Assembly: GCA_011503125.2 (NCBI GenBank)
Contig: WWBZ02000062.1
Coordinates: 1,302,001-1,366,000 of the forward strand
Direction: 5' to 3'
Source of the DNA: Botryosphaeria dothidea
Taxonomy: Eukaryota > Ascomycota > Dothideomycetes > Botryosphaeriales > Botryosphaeriaceae
DNA: 64,000 nucleotides
Below the pieces are notes generated by a model that was not told the origin of the DNA, did no database searches, and saw only the letters and a list, made by a program, of their open reading frames with translations. This document shows positions 49,023 to 60,889 of the stretch, one piece after another (position 1 is the stretch's first letter; each line of letters opens with the position of its first letter). Position numbers and translations under genes: made by a program.

Positions 49023-49679
49023 TCACAAGATGACTTGCACGACACGGAAAGGCTCGCTATTTGCCGTCTTTCCGATTTCTCTCCTGCCCGCATTTTCAAG
49101 TGCATCGTTCGCTAGAGTGTCTGCTTGACGGTTCTGCAATCGCCGGACATGGTTTACTTGAACCCTAATTCACCACGTCTCCAAAACTTCGATGCGGCCC
49201 GTCAGCTATTTGAAAAGGTTCTGGTGGCAATTGGTTTTCCTCTCGCGTTCCTCCAACCGTTCGCCTTCCACTTGAACACCCAATCCGCAGCATCACCAAC
49301 AAGATACGCCGAGTCCGTCTTGACAACGACTAGATCCATGCCTCGTAGCTTCTTCTCCTCTACTGCTATCCGCGATACCGCCACTAGCGCTTTGGTTGAT
49401 GCTGTCAATTCTGCGTGCTGGCTCGTCGGCGAAGGATCCTCCAGAATGTACAGAGCCGAGGGCAATGACGGCAGCTGATGCTGCCGCGCCAGGTTTACCG
49501 TTGCGGTAACAGGTACCGTTGACGGCGATCATCAGAGAGCCCGTGTCCAGTAGCGGTTGTCTCCTGGGTGAGGACGGCTTCACCTGATGTGGCGCATGGA
49601 GGAAACGTGGACCAATTTGAAGCTCCTCAACCTCCTCGAGTGTGGTTTCCCTGCTTTCAAAGACCCTGCTTGCTATCAT
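49023..49679 (-). pseudogene. RNase H-domain protein, frameshifted
   Basis: Three blocks in three frames make one RNase H fold. The first is IAVNGTCYRNGKPGAAASA (about 49540-49480), where the first catalytic Asp of the usual VDGAC.NNG is Asn. The second is LEDPSPTSQHAELTASTKAL, KTDSAYLVGDAADWVFKWKANGWRNARGKP (about 49450-49220), with the Glu and second Asp kept. The third is VNHVRRLQNRQADTLANDALENAG (about 49150-49080), with the last Asp kept. Frameshifts lie near 49470 and 49180, and a stop follows FSNS. It looks like a decayed cellular-type or retroelement RNase H; the N-terminal FLH segment resembles fungal stand-alone RNase H proteins. Not RIPped. Confidence 0.75.
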
Positions 49680-49799
49680 CGAAATGGCGCCCGGCGAACT
49701 CCATCAAAGCATTCCACTTCTCAGATCCGAGCCGGATGGTTGCGGACATGTTTGCGCGTGTTAGTACTTTGAAGGTCGATGTTGTTGAAGATACACTGG

Positions 49800-50422
49800 T
49801 TGGAATATACTAGTTGGAAAATGGTCCAACACCCTTCACCTTGACAGAGGGCAGGGGTTTCATCAGGCGGCGCAGCCTAATAGTGGTCAGGTGGGACAAT
49901 TAAGCCCGTAGACAACACATTGGCGGAGCCCTGAGCAGTCAGACATATTTGGCTCTTCCAACCGCGGCTATCGAGCATTCCGAGATATCAACGACCGTCT
50001 AACAAGATAATGATGATGATGATGATGATGATGATGATTCATACAACCCGTTGGCCTCCGCGGGCCATAGGGACAAGGAACGCTATTCTACGCTAAACTA
50101 CATTGTGATCCCGCTTCATCAAAAGCCCAACTCACCATGTGAAAGGAGAGATCCATCCTTTCCTCGCCGCATTCCTGCAACAAAAGCCCAAATGACAACA
50201 ATAGACATCGAAATCAGACGCAAGAAAGAAAAGAAAATGTGAACGAAGAGCCTGCCGTCCTACACTCCTCATGCCATTCCTATCGAGACGACTTTCCCGA
50301 GTGCTGTCAGTCCTTGGGCCGGCGTGACAGCTGATTGAAGAAGGACCTAACTCTCAATCTCCGATTGCGATACAGAGGCGCCTTCAGTCTTCTCTCTTTC
50401 TGACTGAGAACACACCCAGTAA
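49800..50422. other. Intergenic region with a TGA microsatellite
   Basis: No gene recognised. A (TGA)n tract of about ten units lies at 50010-50039. The segment up to 50422 is the 3' flank of the methyltransferase gene. Confidence 0.5.
50010..50039. repeat. (TGA)10 microsatellite
   Basis: About ten perfect trinucleotide units in non-coding DNA. Confidence 0.9.
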
Positions 50423-51209
50423 TTACTGAGCGTCCTCGACAATGTCCCCATTAACGTTCTGTTTCTTCTTCAATATAAAGCCGTGATAATCGAACGAACT
50501 TTTACCGTCCGAAAGAAACTCCATCTGGAGATCCCAAATGTCGTCCCGATTCAGTATGGGTCTCATGAAATGGGGTTGCCTGAACGTGATATAGAGGAAT
50601 ACCCCATCGTATCTGAGCACCCGGAAGACCTTGAAATACGTCAGCCAAGCCACATGATTTCGAGAGAACCTCAAACCTCATTGATATATTGCCCTGTATT
50701 CTCCTTGACAGTGTCAGGCGGATCCCAGGGACTTCCAAATATCATGGCGTCCAACGTTCCCTTATCAAAGGCCACGTCGATGGAACCATTGGGAATATCC
50801 TTCATGTTTCGCACATCTGCCCACTTCCATTCTATCCCACTCTCTTGCCCGGACCTGGCAGACATGAGTTTAACGACAACGGTGGAGAAATCGACGCAGA
50901 GCTGATTCTTGTATCCTCGGGCGGCGAGATCATACGGAATGGTCTGTAGAGCAGGAGACTTAAGTCAGTTCCTTAGATATATCAATGGGTTGGGGCATAC
51001 AAGCATACGCTGTCCCCCGACCCAAGATGCAGGATCCGTGGTTTCTTGTCCGGGCTGCGGGGCTCGAAGAGATGTCTCGCAAAGAAGTGCTCGAGTGCCT
51101 CGTACGACCTGAACCACTCGTGTGTCGGATGCTCGCCGTCAGATTTCGAATAACGATCATCCCAATAGTCGGGAGAAGCAAGCGCTTCAGCTTCTTCGGG
51201 GTCCTTCAT
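50423..51209 (-). CDS. SAM-dependent methyltransferase (EEF1AKMT4/METTL13-like), three exons
   Basis: Exons 51209-51009, 50943-50677 and 50629-50423 splice to 224 aa. Introns are 65 and 47 bp, each with GT...AG ends and a CTGAC branch-like site. The N-terminus has YWDDRYSK and HEWFRSYEAL, then motif I ILHLGSGDS (SAM-binding glycine loop) right before intron 1. Next come LCVDFSTVVV, the acidic motif WADVRNM, and FDKGTLDAMIFGSPWDPPD, a hallmark of this lysine-methyltransferase-like group. The end is FLYITFRQPHFMRP and YHGFILKK. All core motifs are intact, so it is probably active in the cytosol on a protein substrate; the substrate is inferred from the family only. It is divergent from the STAND gene. 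The ATG chosen gives the usual length; one further upstream is not excluded. Confidence 0.9.
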
Positions 51210-52045
51210 ACCTCCAAAGTTTGCGAAAAAGTTGAAGGGGAAAGTTGCTATGGCGGGGCGGGCCGGTTTCGTTCGGTTCGCCCAGGTCCGGATTAACTTT
51301 CACCGATTAGCTCCCTATTAATAGTTCATTGCCTGGCCCCACAATCCAGAGCGCTTAGACCGACGCCCTAATTCGTTGTTGCAAGGGCCATGTTTACTGC
51401 CTAATCAACTCCTTGCCACGTCATTCTGTCGATTGGTCCATTCTCAAACAAATGTGCTTGGGTGGAGTTCTATCGATGGTGGTTTCCCGGTGTCTTGACG
51501 AGACCCTTCTCGAGCGTTTCCTTATCTTCTCCTCTGCATGGCAGTCTTTAAGCACAGCCACGCCCGATCCTGTACCGAACATAGTTGCCGCGCGCAAATG
51601 AGGCAGGCGATGACTGGCGTCTATCTTCGCGTTCGAAGCGCCGCTCCAATGCGCCCGCCTTTTGGGTTCTAATCCCTTGTCTCGGACTTTACTTACCGCC
51701 TCTGCACCCCTGGGTATTCCCGTTAAGCGCTGCGGCGCAGGTTACAAAAATAGCACAAGTCCCAAGTGACAGCTACAACGCGTCTCATGTTCACATTCTC
51801 TGTCAGTCTGCTTTTCTTAAAGGTCTGTTTCTGCTCATCGCCCCTCTACTGCCATCTCGGCTTCTCGCATTGATCTTCATCCCAAAGCTTTAACCCAATG
51901 GTCTTTCGATATCAGGACTTGCGTCTGTAGTACATTCAATTGCATAAACAAATAAACGGGCCAGCCGGCTTCAAGGGATCGAGTTTCGTATTTCGTTTAC
52001 TCGCCTCGTCTTACTACTCATCAGTTGGAACTCGGCGCTGCGGAC
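51210..52045. promoter_or_regulatory. Divergent intergenic region between methyltransferase and STAND genes
   Basis: 836 bp separates the two start codons and must hold both promoters. A CCAAT-type element (attggtcc, in reverse ccaat) occurs near 51434. Open frames here (for example 51585-51893) lack any domain and probably lie in 5' leader sequence. No TATA box stands out. Confidence 0.5.
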
Positions 52046-55000
52046 ATGGAACGGAAGAAATTGTCGATGTCGAAGGTATCCAACTTCAACCTAGTAGCCT
52101 AGATGGTGTTCGCTGACCTGAGGTAATTTCTTGCAGTCCCGTCTCGGAAGATTATTCAAGTCATCTTTCCGACAAAGCGATTCAGAAACTGCTGAGCGAC
52201 GAGAACTGCAAGAGACTAGAGAAGATTCCGTTCCTAGGTTTGCCAGATTTCCGCCGTTTATACTATCAAGCCCAAGGCCCTGATATTCCCTTCATTGGAG
52301 CAGCGACACGGACTACTCCCCGAAGGTAGGGAGAGTGGTAGGTCTCGTCTGTCTTTTTGTTTTATGGGGATGTGGCTGACGGAAATAGCATCATACAACT
52401 TCGAAAACCGCGGTCCTCAGTGAGACCCCTTCCGCTTCTGCCGATAACGGTCACGAAAATGCCGCCGGAGATCGCACAAAGGGAACCGCCGCTATCTCGG
52501 AACGCATCCACAGTCCTGCATTTGAACAGGCGTGCTCAAAACTCAGCATCGAACAAAAGCAGGCCCTGAAGTCACTTGAGAGGAATGAGCTCCAGAGCCC
52601 GCAAGATCTGTTTGTTTGGCTCAGTCATGCAAATGACAAGCACCGCAGCGAATCTTGGTTTCGACAAGGCCTCCAGAAAATGGCCCCGCTTCTTAATGGT
52701 CTCCAGTTCTGTATGGAATTCACAAGCCCTCTTGCAGCCCTCGAGCCCACTGCCTCGCTGGCTTTCGGGCTCGTAAAATCAGTGACAGCTGTGAGCAAAC
52801 CACACCGAGCTGCATATTCCCACGTCCGCGGCGCGATACCCTAAAGAAGCATTGCATCGGAAATTACATTAGCTAAGACTTCGCTAACTTTTTTCTTTTT
52901 TTCAGATCTCGATCGGATTATGCGGTGCTTCTGAAGACCTGAGTGACCGAATAGGTCTTTTGCTTGAGTGCATCCCGGCCATCGACAGATGCGATCAAGT
53001 TGTCCAGATGGGAAGATCAATCCAAGTGATCCAAAAGGTCAGTCGACAAGGAGTGAGATCATATTACACAGACTATCAATCCTGTTCTATGAACCTATAA
53101 TAACCATGTCTAACAGGCACTCATCCTTGTTTATGGAGACCTATTGGACTTCTACTTCGAAGTAGATAACATACTGAACAGCTCGAATTTCTTCGTTGCT
53201 CTTGCCAAGAGTCAGTTCCGGCAGCGTCTCTCTGGCATAATCTCATCTTTTTCCACGCATACGGATGACCTATCGATGTCTATCCATATCGAAACTTATG
53301 GAAAGGTTGTTGAGACGGGCCAGCTCGTTCAGATGATAAGCAATAAACAAGACGAAGAGTTCAGTATGGCCACTAGAATCAATTTGTGTCAGACCCGTTC
53401 ACTAACGACCCACGTAGTCCAGAAGCATCTCCACTGCGGTAGAGAAAAAGAAAACGATTTTCTTAACAGGCTCGAAAAACGCGCTGATGGTACTTGCCAA
53501 TGGCTCGGATCAGCTCCCCAATTCTGTCGCTGGCGGCGGCAATCCCCGCCCAACGCAAATTTCCTCTCCATGGTCGGAGACGTGGGCTGTGGAAAGACAA
53601 TGACCACCGCCTATGTCGTTGACGTTTTGCGGTCAAGTTTTGGACCCACCTGCTACCGTGAAGCCATTTTTTGTTTCTACTACTGCAGCGACGATGGTGA
53701 AAGGAACAAAGCTACGAATATATACCGTAGTCTGCTTTCCCAACTTCTCGCTTACAGGCCGCAGCTGAAAGAACAATTCTTATTTTGGTTCAATGACATC
53801 AAATCGAAAACGACGCCAATGGAACCCACCCAATCACGCGAGGAATTACGACGCTTCTTCATTGATCTGGTCTGTTCCCTGGAGCAATGGCTGTTCGTAG
53901 TCATAGACGCGATCGACGAATGTGAACAGGATTCCTGGAGAGATATTCTTGAAGATTGCCGAATACTATCCGAAAAGCAGTCTCGTTTCAAGGTATTTCT
54001 GTCTTCGCGATACAATGACGACATTAAATGGATGATGCCGGAAGAAACCGTTCACCTTCAACTGCAACCATCCAAAGAGGAAGACCACCTTATTGCCACC
54101 CATCTCGTCGACCGTTACCTGCCAAAGGGTAGGCACAATGAGGAGGTCCGACAAACCGTGGTTGAAAAGGTCTCTGAAAACGCCAATGGCTCCGCAATTT
54201 GGATCAAGATGGTCTTAGAGTATCTGCGCAATAGACACATGACGAACCCGGAAACCATGTTGAAGGCTCTCCAAACTGTTCCGTCTAAGCTGTCCGAAGT
54301 CTATGGGAAAATATTCGATCAGATCGTGGAACGGGAGGCCACGAACCAACGGATCATTGAGCAGGCCCTAGAAATACTGGCAGTGGCACGTCGGCCTTTG
54401 ACGTTGCGGGAGCTTTCCACAGCCATAGCTCTCGACGCGAACGGAGAAAAATTCACAAGGTTATCCCAGCTGGAGGCGTATGTCGACCATCAGATGGTCC
54501 TGGATCTCACGCGCCCATTCCTCAGGACTGAGGTATCAGCGAACTCCATTATTAGACTTGTTCATCACTCTCTCAAGGAACTCATTTTGCAGAAACCTCC
54601 AAGAACTTGGACCTCAGACTGGAAGGTTCCCAACCGCGCTGCCAATACAGGTCATGTTCGGCGAATGCATGACATTCTTTCAACGCGCTGCATTCAATAC
54701 TTGCGGCTTTCGGAACTTGGAGAGAAGGAACTCTTCCCCAAAGGGAGGCTCGAAACGGGTGAGGGTGACCAGATGTTTTCCGCCTTCTCTTTGTTTGATG
54801 ATGAGGACGAGGCCCCTGGCAAAACTTATCACCCTAGTAGCCCGATCCGAGCGCAGCATGTCAGAGATTTCGAGCCTTCTACGGAAGGATTCGGAGACTT
54901 CTTCACGTACGCCGCATGCTACTGGCCGCATCATGTGAGGAATTCCTCTGACGACACTTCCCCAGAACCTCAGGATCTTATGGCCCTAGCCTCCGCCGGT

Positions 55001-56056
55001 TCAACGCTGCTCCGTAATTGGTCGGAGCAATATCGGAGGCCATCTTGCTCTTATTCTGAAGAGCAATATCTACCTCCGTTTGAGGCCTTGGACCCGTTGG
55101 TCATAGCCGCTTATTTTGGGCGTGAATCTACGGCAATTCAGCTACTGGAGAATTATAGCGTCAAAACTACCGACTTCACCTCCGATTCTGCCTGGACTGC
55201 AACCGACTGGGCGCTCCAAAATGGGCAAGTGTCCATTGTCAGGGGTATTTTTGAAAGGACTGGCACCACCTTACACAATTGGGATTTCTTCTATCAAGTC
55301 TTGACTCGATGGCGCGATCTCAAGGCTTCTGACAAGGACCGTTGGGATCCCTTTTTCGAAATGCTTATCAACCGCATGCTGGACCAAGTCATCGAATGGG
55401 GCCCAGAAATCCTCTGTCTTGCTGCCCATAAAGGCTGCTTGCCGATGATCAGGAAGCTCTTTGAGGTAGGTGCCAAGATTCCCAAACTGAGACAGGCCAT
55501 ATTGGAGGACCGCGACAGAGAAGGAAAGCACCAATCGGTAGGGGAGGCGGTATGGTGGGGACATGCAGACATCATCCACTTCCTCTGTCAACAGGACGGT
55601 ATCGAAAAGCATTTGTTCCACCGAGGCCCGAGTAACGAAACTGTATTCCACGCCGCTGCGAGATTCGGAAAACCTGAAGTCTTTCAAATACTCCTCCAGT
55701 ATTATCCAGAGGGAGTTGACCTGAAAGATGACTACGACACGCCCCTCCATACACTGGTCTTGCAACACCGTCAAGGCTTTGAGGCTGTAGAGCTGCTCCT
55801 GAAGACGGGCATGGTTGACCCGAACGCGGTGACCGTCAACGGCACTTCGCCGCTCAGCACTGCTGTCAATTACTCCGAAATTGAGATGATCCGCACTCTC
55901 GTTGCTGGTGGGGCAGATGTCAACAGCGTGCTTGGAATTGCAGCAAATGGTCAGCCGTATCTAAAAGCCAAACCGGCATTCCCCGAGAACGAAGAGCGAA
56001 TATTGAAGGAGCTCTGTCAACTGATTGTTACTGCACAGCCTCCGCAGCGAGGATAG
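52046..56056 (+). CDS. NACHT-ankyrin STAND protein (fungal NLR-like), six exons
   Basis: My model: exons 52046-52075, 52137-52237, 52304-52325, 52389-52790, 52906-53037, 53117-56056; 1,208 aa, all introns GT...AG (61-115 bp). The 22-bp third exon is the least certain. The N-terminal domain (about residues 75-250; FEQACSKL, GLVKSVTAISIGLCGASEDLSDRI, ALILVYGDLLDFY) resembles the N-terminal DUF7708-like domain of fungal STANDs. NACHT: Walker A GDVGCGKT (about 382-390), Walker B LFVVIDAIDEC (about 488-498), SSR sensor after it, then a winged-helix-like region (RPLTLRELSTAIAL). About six ankyrin repeats span residues 884-1180 (VIAAYFGRESTAIQLL, VFHAAARFGKPEVFQILL, PLSTAVNYSEIEMIRTLV). The ATPase motifs look intact. 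Fungal relatives act in allorecognition and cell death; that role is inferred here. Confidence 0.88.
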
Positions 56057-56379
56057 AAAAGACGGAAAAGGACGTCCTCAAAGATTCCCACGAGAAGCGA
56101 GACATGCACGTTCAATGGCACGGTACTCTTATACTACGCAGACGAGACCCACCACGAGCCTCTTAGAACAGGGCTCACGCCGGCTTACCAAGAGCGCTTA
56201 CGAGCTGGGCTCGCAACGGCAACACCAGATTGTGTAGGCCTTCATCATGTATATAAACCACACTCCTTGGATAGCTCTGACCTTCGTGGTCGACTTCACA
56301 CCATAACCGGTACCTCGCTGGTAACACGGCTTCACACACGCAGTGCCCAGTCACGTGTATCTCGTCACGTCGTTCTCAC
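56057..56379. other. 3' flank of the STAND gene, nothing recognised
   Basis: No domain or RNA signal was found; short frames only. Confidence 0.5.
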
Positions 56380-56760
56380 CTCTTCCTTGTAGCCGGCAGC
56401 TTTTGAAGGTGGCTCCGGAGCCAAGTAGGAAAATACTAGCACTCCACCGAGGCACGCCAAGGGCATTAAGCTCGCTGATGGTGCAGATGAGAACAGGCAA
56501 GATCGGGCCAAGACACTTCCTCCACCCAAGACGGGTGCCGGGCGTGACGTCGGGCGAGTGCGACTGCGGTTGTGGACTACAGACGGTCAGCCACGTGCTA
56601 TACTCGTGCAGTAAATTTGATAGGCCAAGGCTGACCTTTCGCATACCGGATAAGAAGGGGCGGAGGCGTTAGACAACTGATCTAAGAAAGCCACTAAGCT
56701 AGCGTAGTACAGCCCTTGCAGCAGTAAAATTTAAGCGAACCCGCTACCTTCTAAATTAGT
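56380..56760 (+). pseudogene. LINE C-terminal relic (third LINE lineage, not RIPped)
   Basis: The reading shows ALHRGTPRALSSLMVQMRTGKIGPRHFLH, then a zinc motif CDCGCGLQTVSHVLYSC, and after an in-frame stop (56670) TDLRKPLS, STALAAVKFK, RYLLN. This order is typical of the region after RNase H in fungal LINE ORF2 proteins (SSLL.Q.RTGKIGL..FL...C.CG.G.QT..H....C). It is not part of families A or B here. The upstream portion is lost. CA/TG content is normal, so it was single-copy, too diverged or never RIPped. Confidence 0.75.
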
Positions 56761-57287
56761 AAGATATGATGGAACATAAGCTCAGTCGTCACTAGATCTG
56801 TTTCATGATTTGTAATTATCAGGATAAAGCTCCTCATGATTAAGTGTAAAGTAGGACAACCAACTATCAATTCATTCGTTCAATCCAAAGTTCCACCTCT
56901 TGCAACATCAGAAACTCTCTCGCTGCGCTGCACGGACGTGCCAATACCCCTCAGTCTCCGTCCGAGATAAGGGGTCTAAAAGATACAGGAAACGCGCCTT
57001 GCGGATCAATCAGTAGATAGCGAGTAATTAATAGTGCCTGCACTCACCTGATACAGTTGGGATTCTGCTTTTTCAAACAAGGCTCTAAAGAACTACTTGA
57101 TATGAACCTCGAGGCACCCGCTACGCCGCAAAGAAACGCCCTCTCCGGAAATGCATTAACAATTTTCCGGCTTTCCCTCCCCTCTGTGCCAAGCACACTT
57201 CTGTTCCACGCCATGGGCCACCACCCCTGTTTGGTGCACCAAATCCGCGAGCCGTTGTCTACCAGGTTCGTGCAAGGGGTAAGTAGG
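56761..57287. other. Intergenic up to the island edge, nothing recognised
   Basis: Normal composition. An open frame from 57057 runs across the RIP boundary into repeat DNA and has no recognisable domain. Confidence 0.5.
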
Positions 57288-57668
57288 GGTTTTAGGGGGC
57301 AAAATTACGTTAGCCCTCCCCTATACCTCTTCGGAGGTATAGTATTAGCCGTACGGGTAAGTAGGAAGTAGAGAGAGCGGAGATTTATTATAATTTCTAT
57401 ATAATCTTATATAGAAATAAAAAATACGTTCCCTTACTACTTATCTAAGCGCTTCGTCGTTAGATATATATTACGATATAGCTAGTAATAAGTAGTAGAG
57501 AAGTTAGGATCTTATACGACTTACCGCCTACGTAATATCTAAGCTAACTCGGCTCGGCCCTAAACTTATTAATCTAACGTACTAAGCCTCTTTAGAAATT
57601 ATAATTACTTTAATTATTTTAATTATCTAGAATAACTACTACTAATTATACTAATTATCTCTTATATA
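57288..57668. repeat. Unidentified fully RIPped AT-rich block
   Basis: From about 57300 to the LINE B tail I find no CA or TG dinucleotide, so it has been fully RIPped and was presumably repetitive. It has no match to the other families in the window and no coding motif. A direct repeat gggtaagtagg (57277-57287 and 57355-57365) frames its left part. It is either an unknown element or sequence RIPped by spread from the neighbouring LINE. Confidence 0.5.
57321..57342. repeat. Perfect hairpin with TTCG tetraloop
   Basis: A 9-bp stem ctatacctc/gaggtatag around ttcg. It lies between the two gggtaagtagg direct repeats at the edge of the RIPped block. Function unknown. Confidence 0.6.
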
Positions 57669-59010
57669 TAGATAGATAGATAAATTTATTTCTTCCCGAT
57701 ATAGCTTTCTTACGGATCTATACGGGGCTAGCTATTTATAGTTATTTTACTCGAGAGGGAAAATCTTTTCGCCTAGTAAAAACCTCTTCTTTCTATCTAG
57801 GCCTATTTATCCCTACTAGTTCTATTTTTTTTTTACCGGTAGCGGCTACTATAGTAGCCCTATATTCGCCTACTAGCTCTATCTCTTTAGTTCTTATTCT
57901 TATAGTTATCCGAGTCCTAGTATTCCTAGTAGTTCTTCTAGTTCCTCTTTCTAGTTATCCTTCTAGATTAGTTCTCTAGCTAAACTAAACTAACTAAGTA
58001 GTTCTAGGCGTAGGAACTAGCCTATTACTACTTTAATCTCCTTCTTTATTAAGAAAAGAAAGTAGTAGTCTATAGTCTCTACTCTTTAGAGTATCTATAC
58101 TCTACTCTATTAGAAGTAGAAGTAAAAGAGGAGAATATACTTTAGAGTTTATCTATACTAGCCGTATAGATAGATAGAACTAGGATATTTTAGTACCTTA
58201 CGCCTTAAGAGAAAGTTTTCTAGTCTAATATACTCTATACGTAGTAGAGTAGCGAGTATACTCTATAGCTTAGATAGTTCGCTATAGATTTATCTAATTT
58301 TTAGGTTCTACTATATACTTTAGGCTACTAGCTTATCTTATCTTTCCTAGCTAGTAGACTTTATCTATCTCTTCTTCTACTTATTTCTATATACTATATA
58401 TAGCTTCGTTCGCTCTAGAAGACTCTAGTAGATAGAGAGATAGTAGTTAAGAAGTAAGTTTATCTTTTTTCTAAGTAGGATTCTTCTAGTAGAGCTAGTA
58501 GCGCCTCTAGTACTTAGAGTAGCCCGAGCTATCTATTTAATACTCTAGTAAGTTTCCTCTACTACTACCGTAACTAGGCTATCTCTAGCTCTAATAGCCT
58601 AGACTAGTACTAGTTCGTCTAAGTATAGTAAGAGTAGAGGAATTTCCGTCTTATACTCTAAGATTTATATACTAGTTAACTTATACGCCCCTAAGATAGT
58701 ACGTAGGTACTAGTTCTAGATTCTCTATAGTAGCTAGATAGCTATTTTTCTCTACTCCGGGGTTCCTTCTAGGGTATACTATATTCTATAGCTATAGATA
58801 AGAACTAGCCTTACTACGGCCGTATAGATATAGCGGGCTTTAGTAAATAAGGCTCCCTAGGTAGACGCTACGAGTCTAGATAGAGATATATACTATTTAA
58901 TTACCTTAGCTTCTATTTTTCTAATATAGGGTTTCTATCTAAGCTTATTATCTACGTAGACTCTTAGAATCTTAATTATAGGCTCTAGGTATCTAGTAAA
59001 TCTAGAAATA
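57669..59010 (-). mobile_element. LINE family B, 3' part, interrupted by a solo LTR
   Basis: The tail (taga)n follows tatatata directly. It matches the LINE B 3' region and the C-terminal half of RT in reverse. It is interrupted at 59010 by a Gypsy A solo LTR (TSD aaata) and resumes at 59403. Heavily RIPped. Confidence 0.85.
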
Positions 59011-59397
59011 TATTATAAACGTGGCTTATATAGACCCCTTACTTATTTACCTTCGTTAATTTAAAATCTAGATCTAGACTTACCTGCTTACAAATTAGGA
59101 AGCTAGTATTTTAGTTCGTTCTTTATATATATAAAGCTCGCCCCTCTACTTTATAGTTAGTTCTTTAGTCTAGTAATAAGTATTCCTCGCGTATAACTTG
59201 GTACGCCTTAAATTAGACCTTGCTTGCCTCCCTCGTCCCTCGTCCCTCGCCCCTCGTCCCTCGCCCCTCGTCTCTCGCACCTCGTACCCTCGCCCTTTAA
59301 ACTACACCCTTATACTTCGGCATTGTTTTACCCCTACTACCTTTACCGGCTTCGTTACCTCGTCTCTCCGCCCCCTCTCCAAGGTCCGTTTATTATA
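59011..59397 (+). repeat. Solo LTR of Gypsy family A (387 bp)
   Basis: Flanked by TSD aaata (59006-59010 and 59398-59402) within one LINE B copy, with no internal sequence. This is the footprint of LTR-LTR recombination after a full insertion. Ends tattataaac...gtttattata. Confidence 0.95.
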
Positions 59398-59402
59398 AAA
59401 TA

Positions 59403-60571
59403 CGAATTCCTACTACTATATTAAATCTTCTTAGTTTTCTTATAAAATAAGTAAGATAATACTTATTAGGCGAGAAAGTTAACCCGTAGATAGCTATCTA
59501 GTACTCGTAAATTTAATATACTCCCTCTAGTATCCTATAGTTCTATTCTATAGATCTACTAAAGATTAGAATATTAGTATTATCGACGAATCTAAGAGGG
59601 AAGATATTACTCCTACGTAGCTATATAAGTAGATTAGAAGTAAAGAATAGGTAGAGTATCGGCGATAGTAAGAATCTCTAGAGAATCCCGATTAAGGTCT
59701 AGATTAGTAGACTAGTAAAGTCTCCGAAGAATAGCTAAGTAGTACGGTCCTATAGAAAGAATTAAGTAAATCTTTCTACCTATTCTAGGAGTTTTACTAT
59801 TCTTATATTATAGAGAAGCCTTCTATAAAATACGTAGTTATATACTTCTAAGATATCTAGGCTAAGGACTAAAGCTACTAGCCCTAGATCTTATACCTAG
59901 ATAGTATAGATCTATTCTATAAATAGGTCGAGAGCTACTACTACGGACCTATTTCTTCTAGCTTTTATCTATATATCGGAAAGTAGTTTATAGGCCTTAG
60001 TAGCCTAGGAGATCCGATCTACTATAATCCTCTCGAGTAGCTTCCCTAGCGTATTAAGTAAAGTAATCGGCCTAAATAACTTAGCTTTAGTATAGTCGTT
60101 TCTCTATAGTTTCCTAAGGACTATAGTAATAAAGCTTTTAAACTATCTAAAGTAGTATCTAAGTATAAGGTATTCCTAGAAGAGCCTAGTAAGTAGTCTA
60201 CTTAGTATCTAAGTATACTACTTTAGAAACCTATTAATAATCTTATCTAGGCCTAGTATCTTATCTAGGGGAAGCTTCTTAATAGTATAGATAACCTACT
60301 CTTCGGCGAGGTCTTAGAGAATCTCTACTAGTACTAGATATATATATCTATCTAGGTCTAAGAGATTAGTAGTTCTAGAAGAGGAAAAGAACTAGTTAAT
60401 AAGGATTTCTATCTTAGACTAGTTATTATAGTATAGTTATCTATCTACTTTCTAGAGGGGTAGAAACTAAAGTAGGGCTAGGGGCTCTAGTACTCTTATT
60501 CTTATCTACTTTAAGAGCTTCTAGAGTATAGATAGGTCTAAGATAATCTTAGCTACTATTCTACGCTATAC
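59403..60571 (-). mobile_element. LINE family B, RT part (continuation)
   Basis: Continues LINE B from 59010, with the antisense of the FVDD region near 59580 and of the region upstream of RT motif A toward 60300. It is cut at 60571 by the Gypsy C LTR. The five bases before the LTR (tatac, 60567-60571) would be one TSD copy. Confidence 0.8.
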
Positions 60572-60889
60572 TATAATAATACGGAGGTAAATAAGTATAA
60601 GGAGCTTAGATCTATAAGATCTAATATAAGAGGCTAGGCTTAAGGAATAAGAAATAAGAGAAAAGATAGGAAGATATAGATAAGTCTACGGAGAATAAGA
60701 TAGTCTAAGAAGAATATAAAGTTACTAGACTAAAGAACTAACTACGAGGTAGAGGGGGTAAGGTTTATATATATAAAGAACTAACTAAAATACTAGCTTT
60801 CTAATTTATAAGTAGGTAAGTCTAGACCTCGGTACTAAGTTAACGAAGCTAAAAGAGAAGTAAGAGGTCTATAGACTAGAATCCTAATA
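60572..60889 (-). repeat. LTR of Gypsy family C (318 bp), second copy
   Basis: Nearly identical to 4785-5102 and the same length, but inserted in LINE B instead of Copia. This shows that both ends are true LTR ends. Confidence 0.8.

Noticed and set aside
51585..51893. 102-aa plus-strand ORF in the divergent promoter region
   Set aside because: No domain, and its position fits 5' leader sequence; chance ORF.
57057..57371. 104-aa plus-strand ORF at the island edge
   Set aside because: Crosses from normal into RIPped sequence, with no domain.
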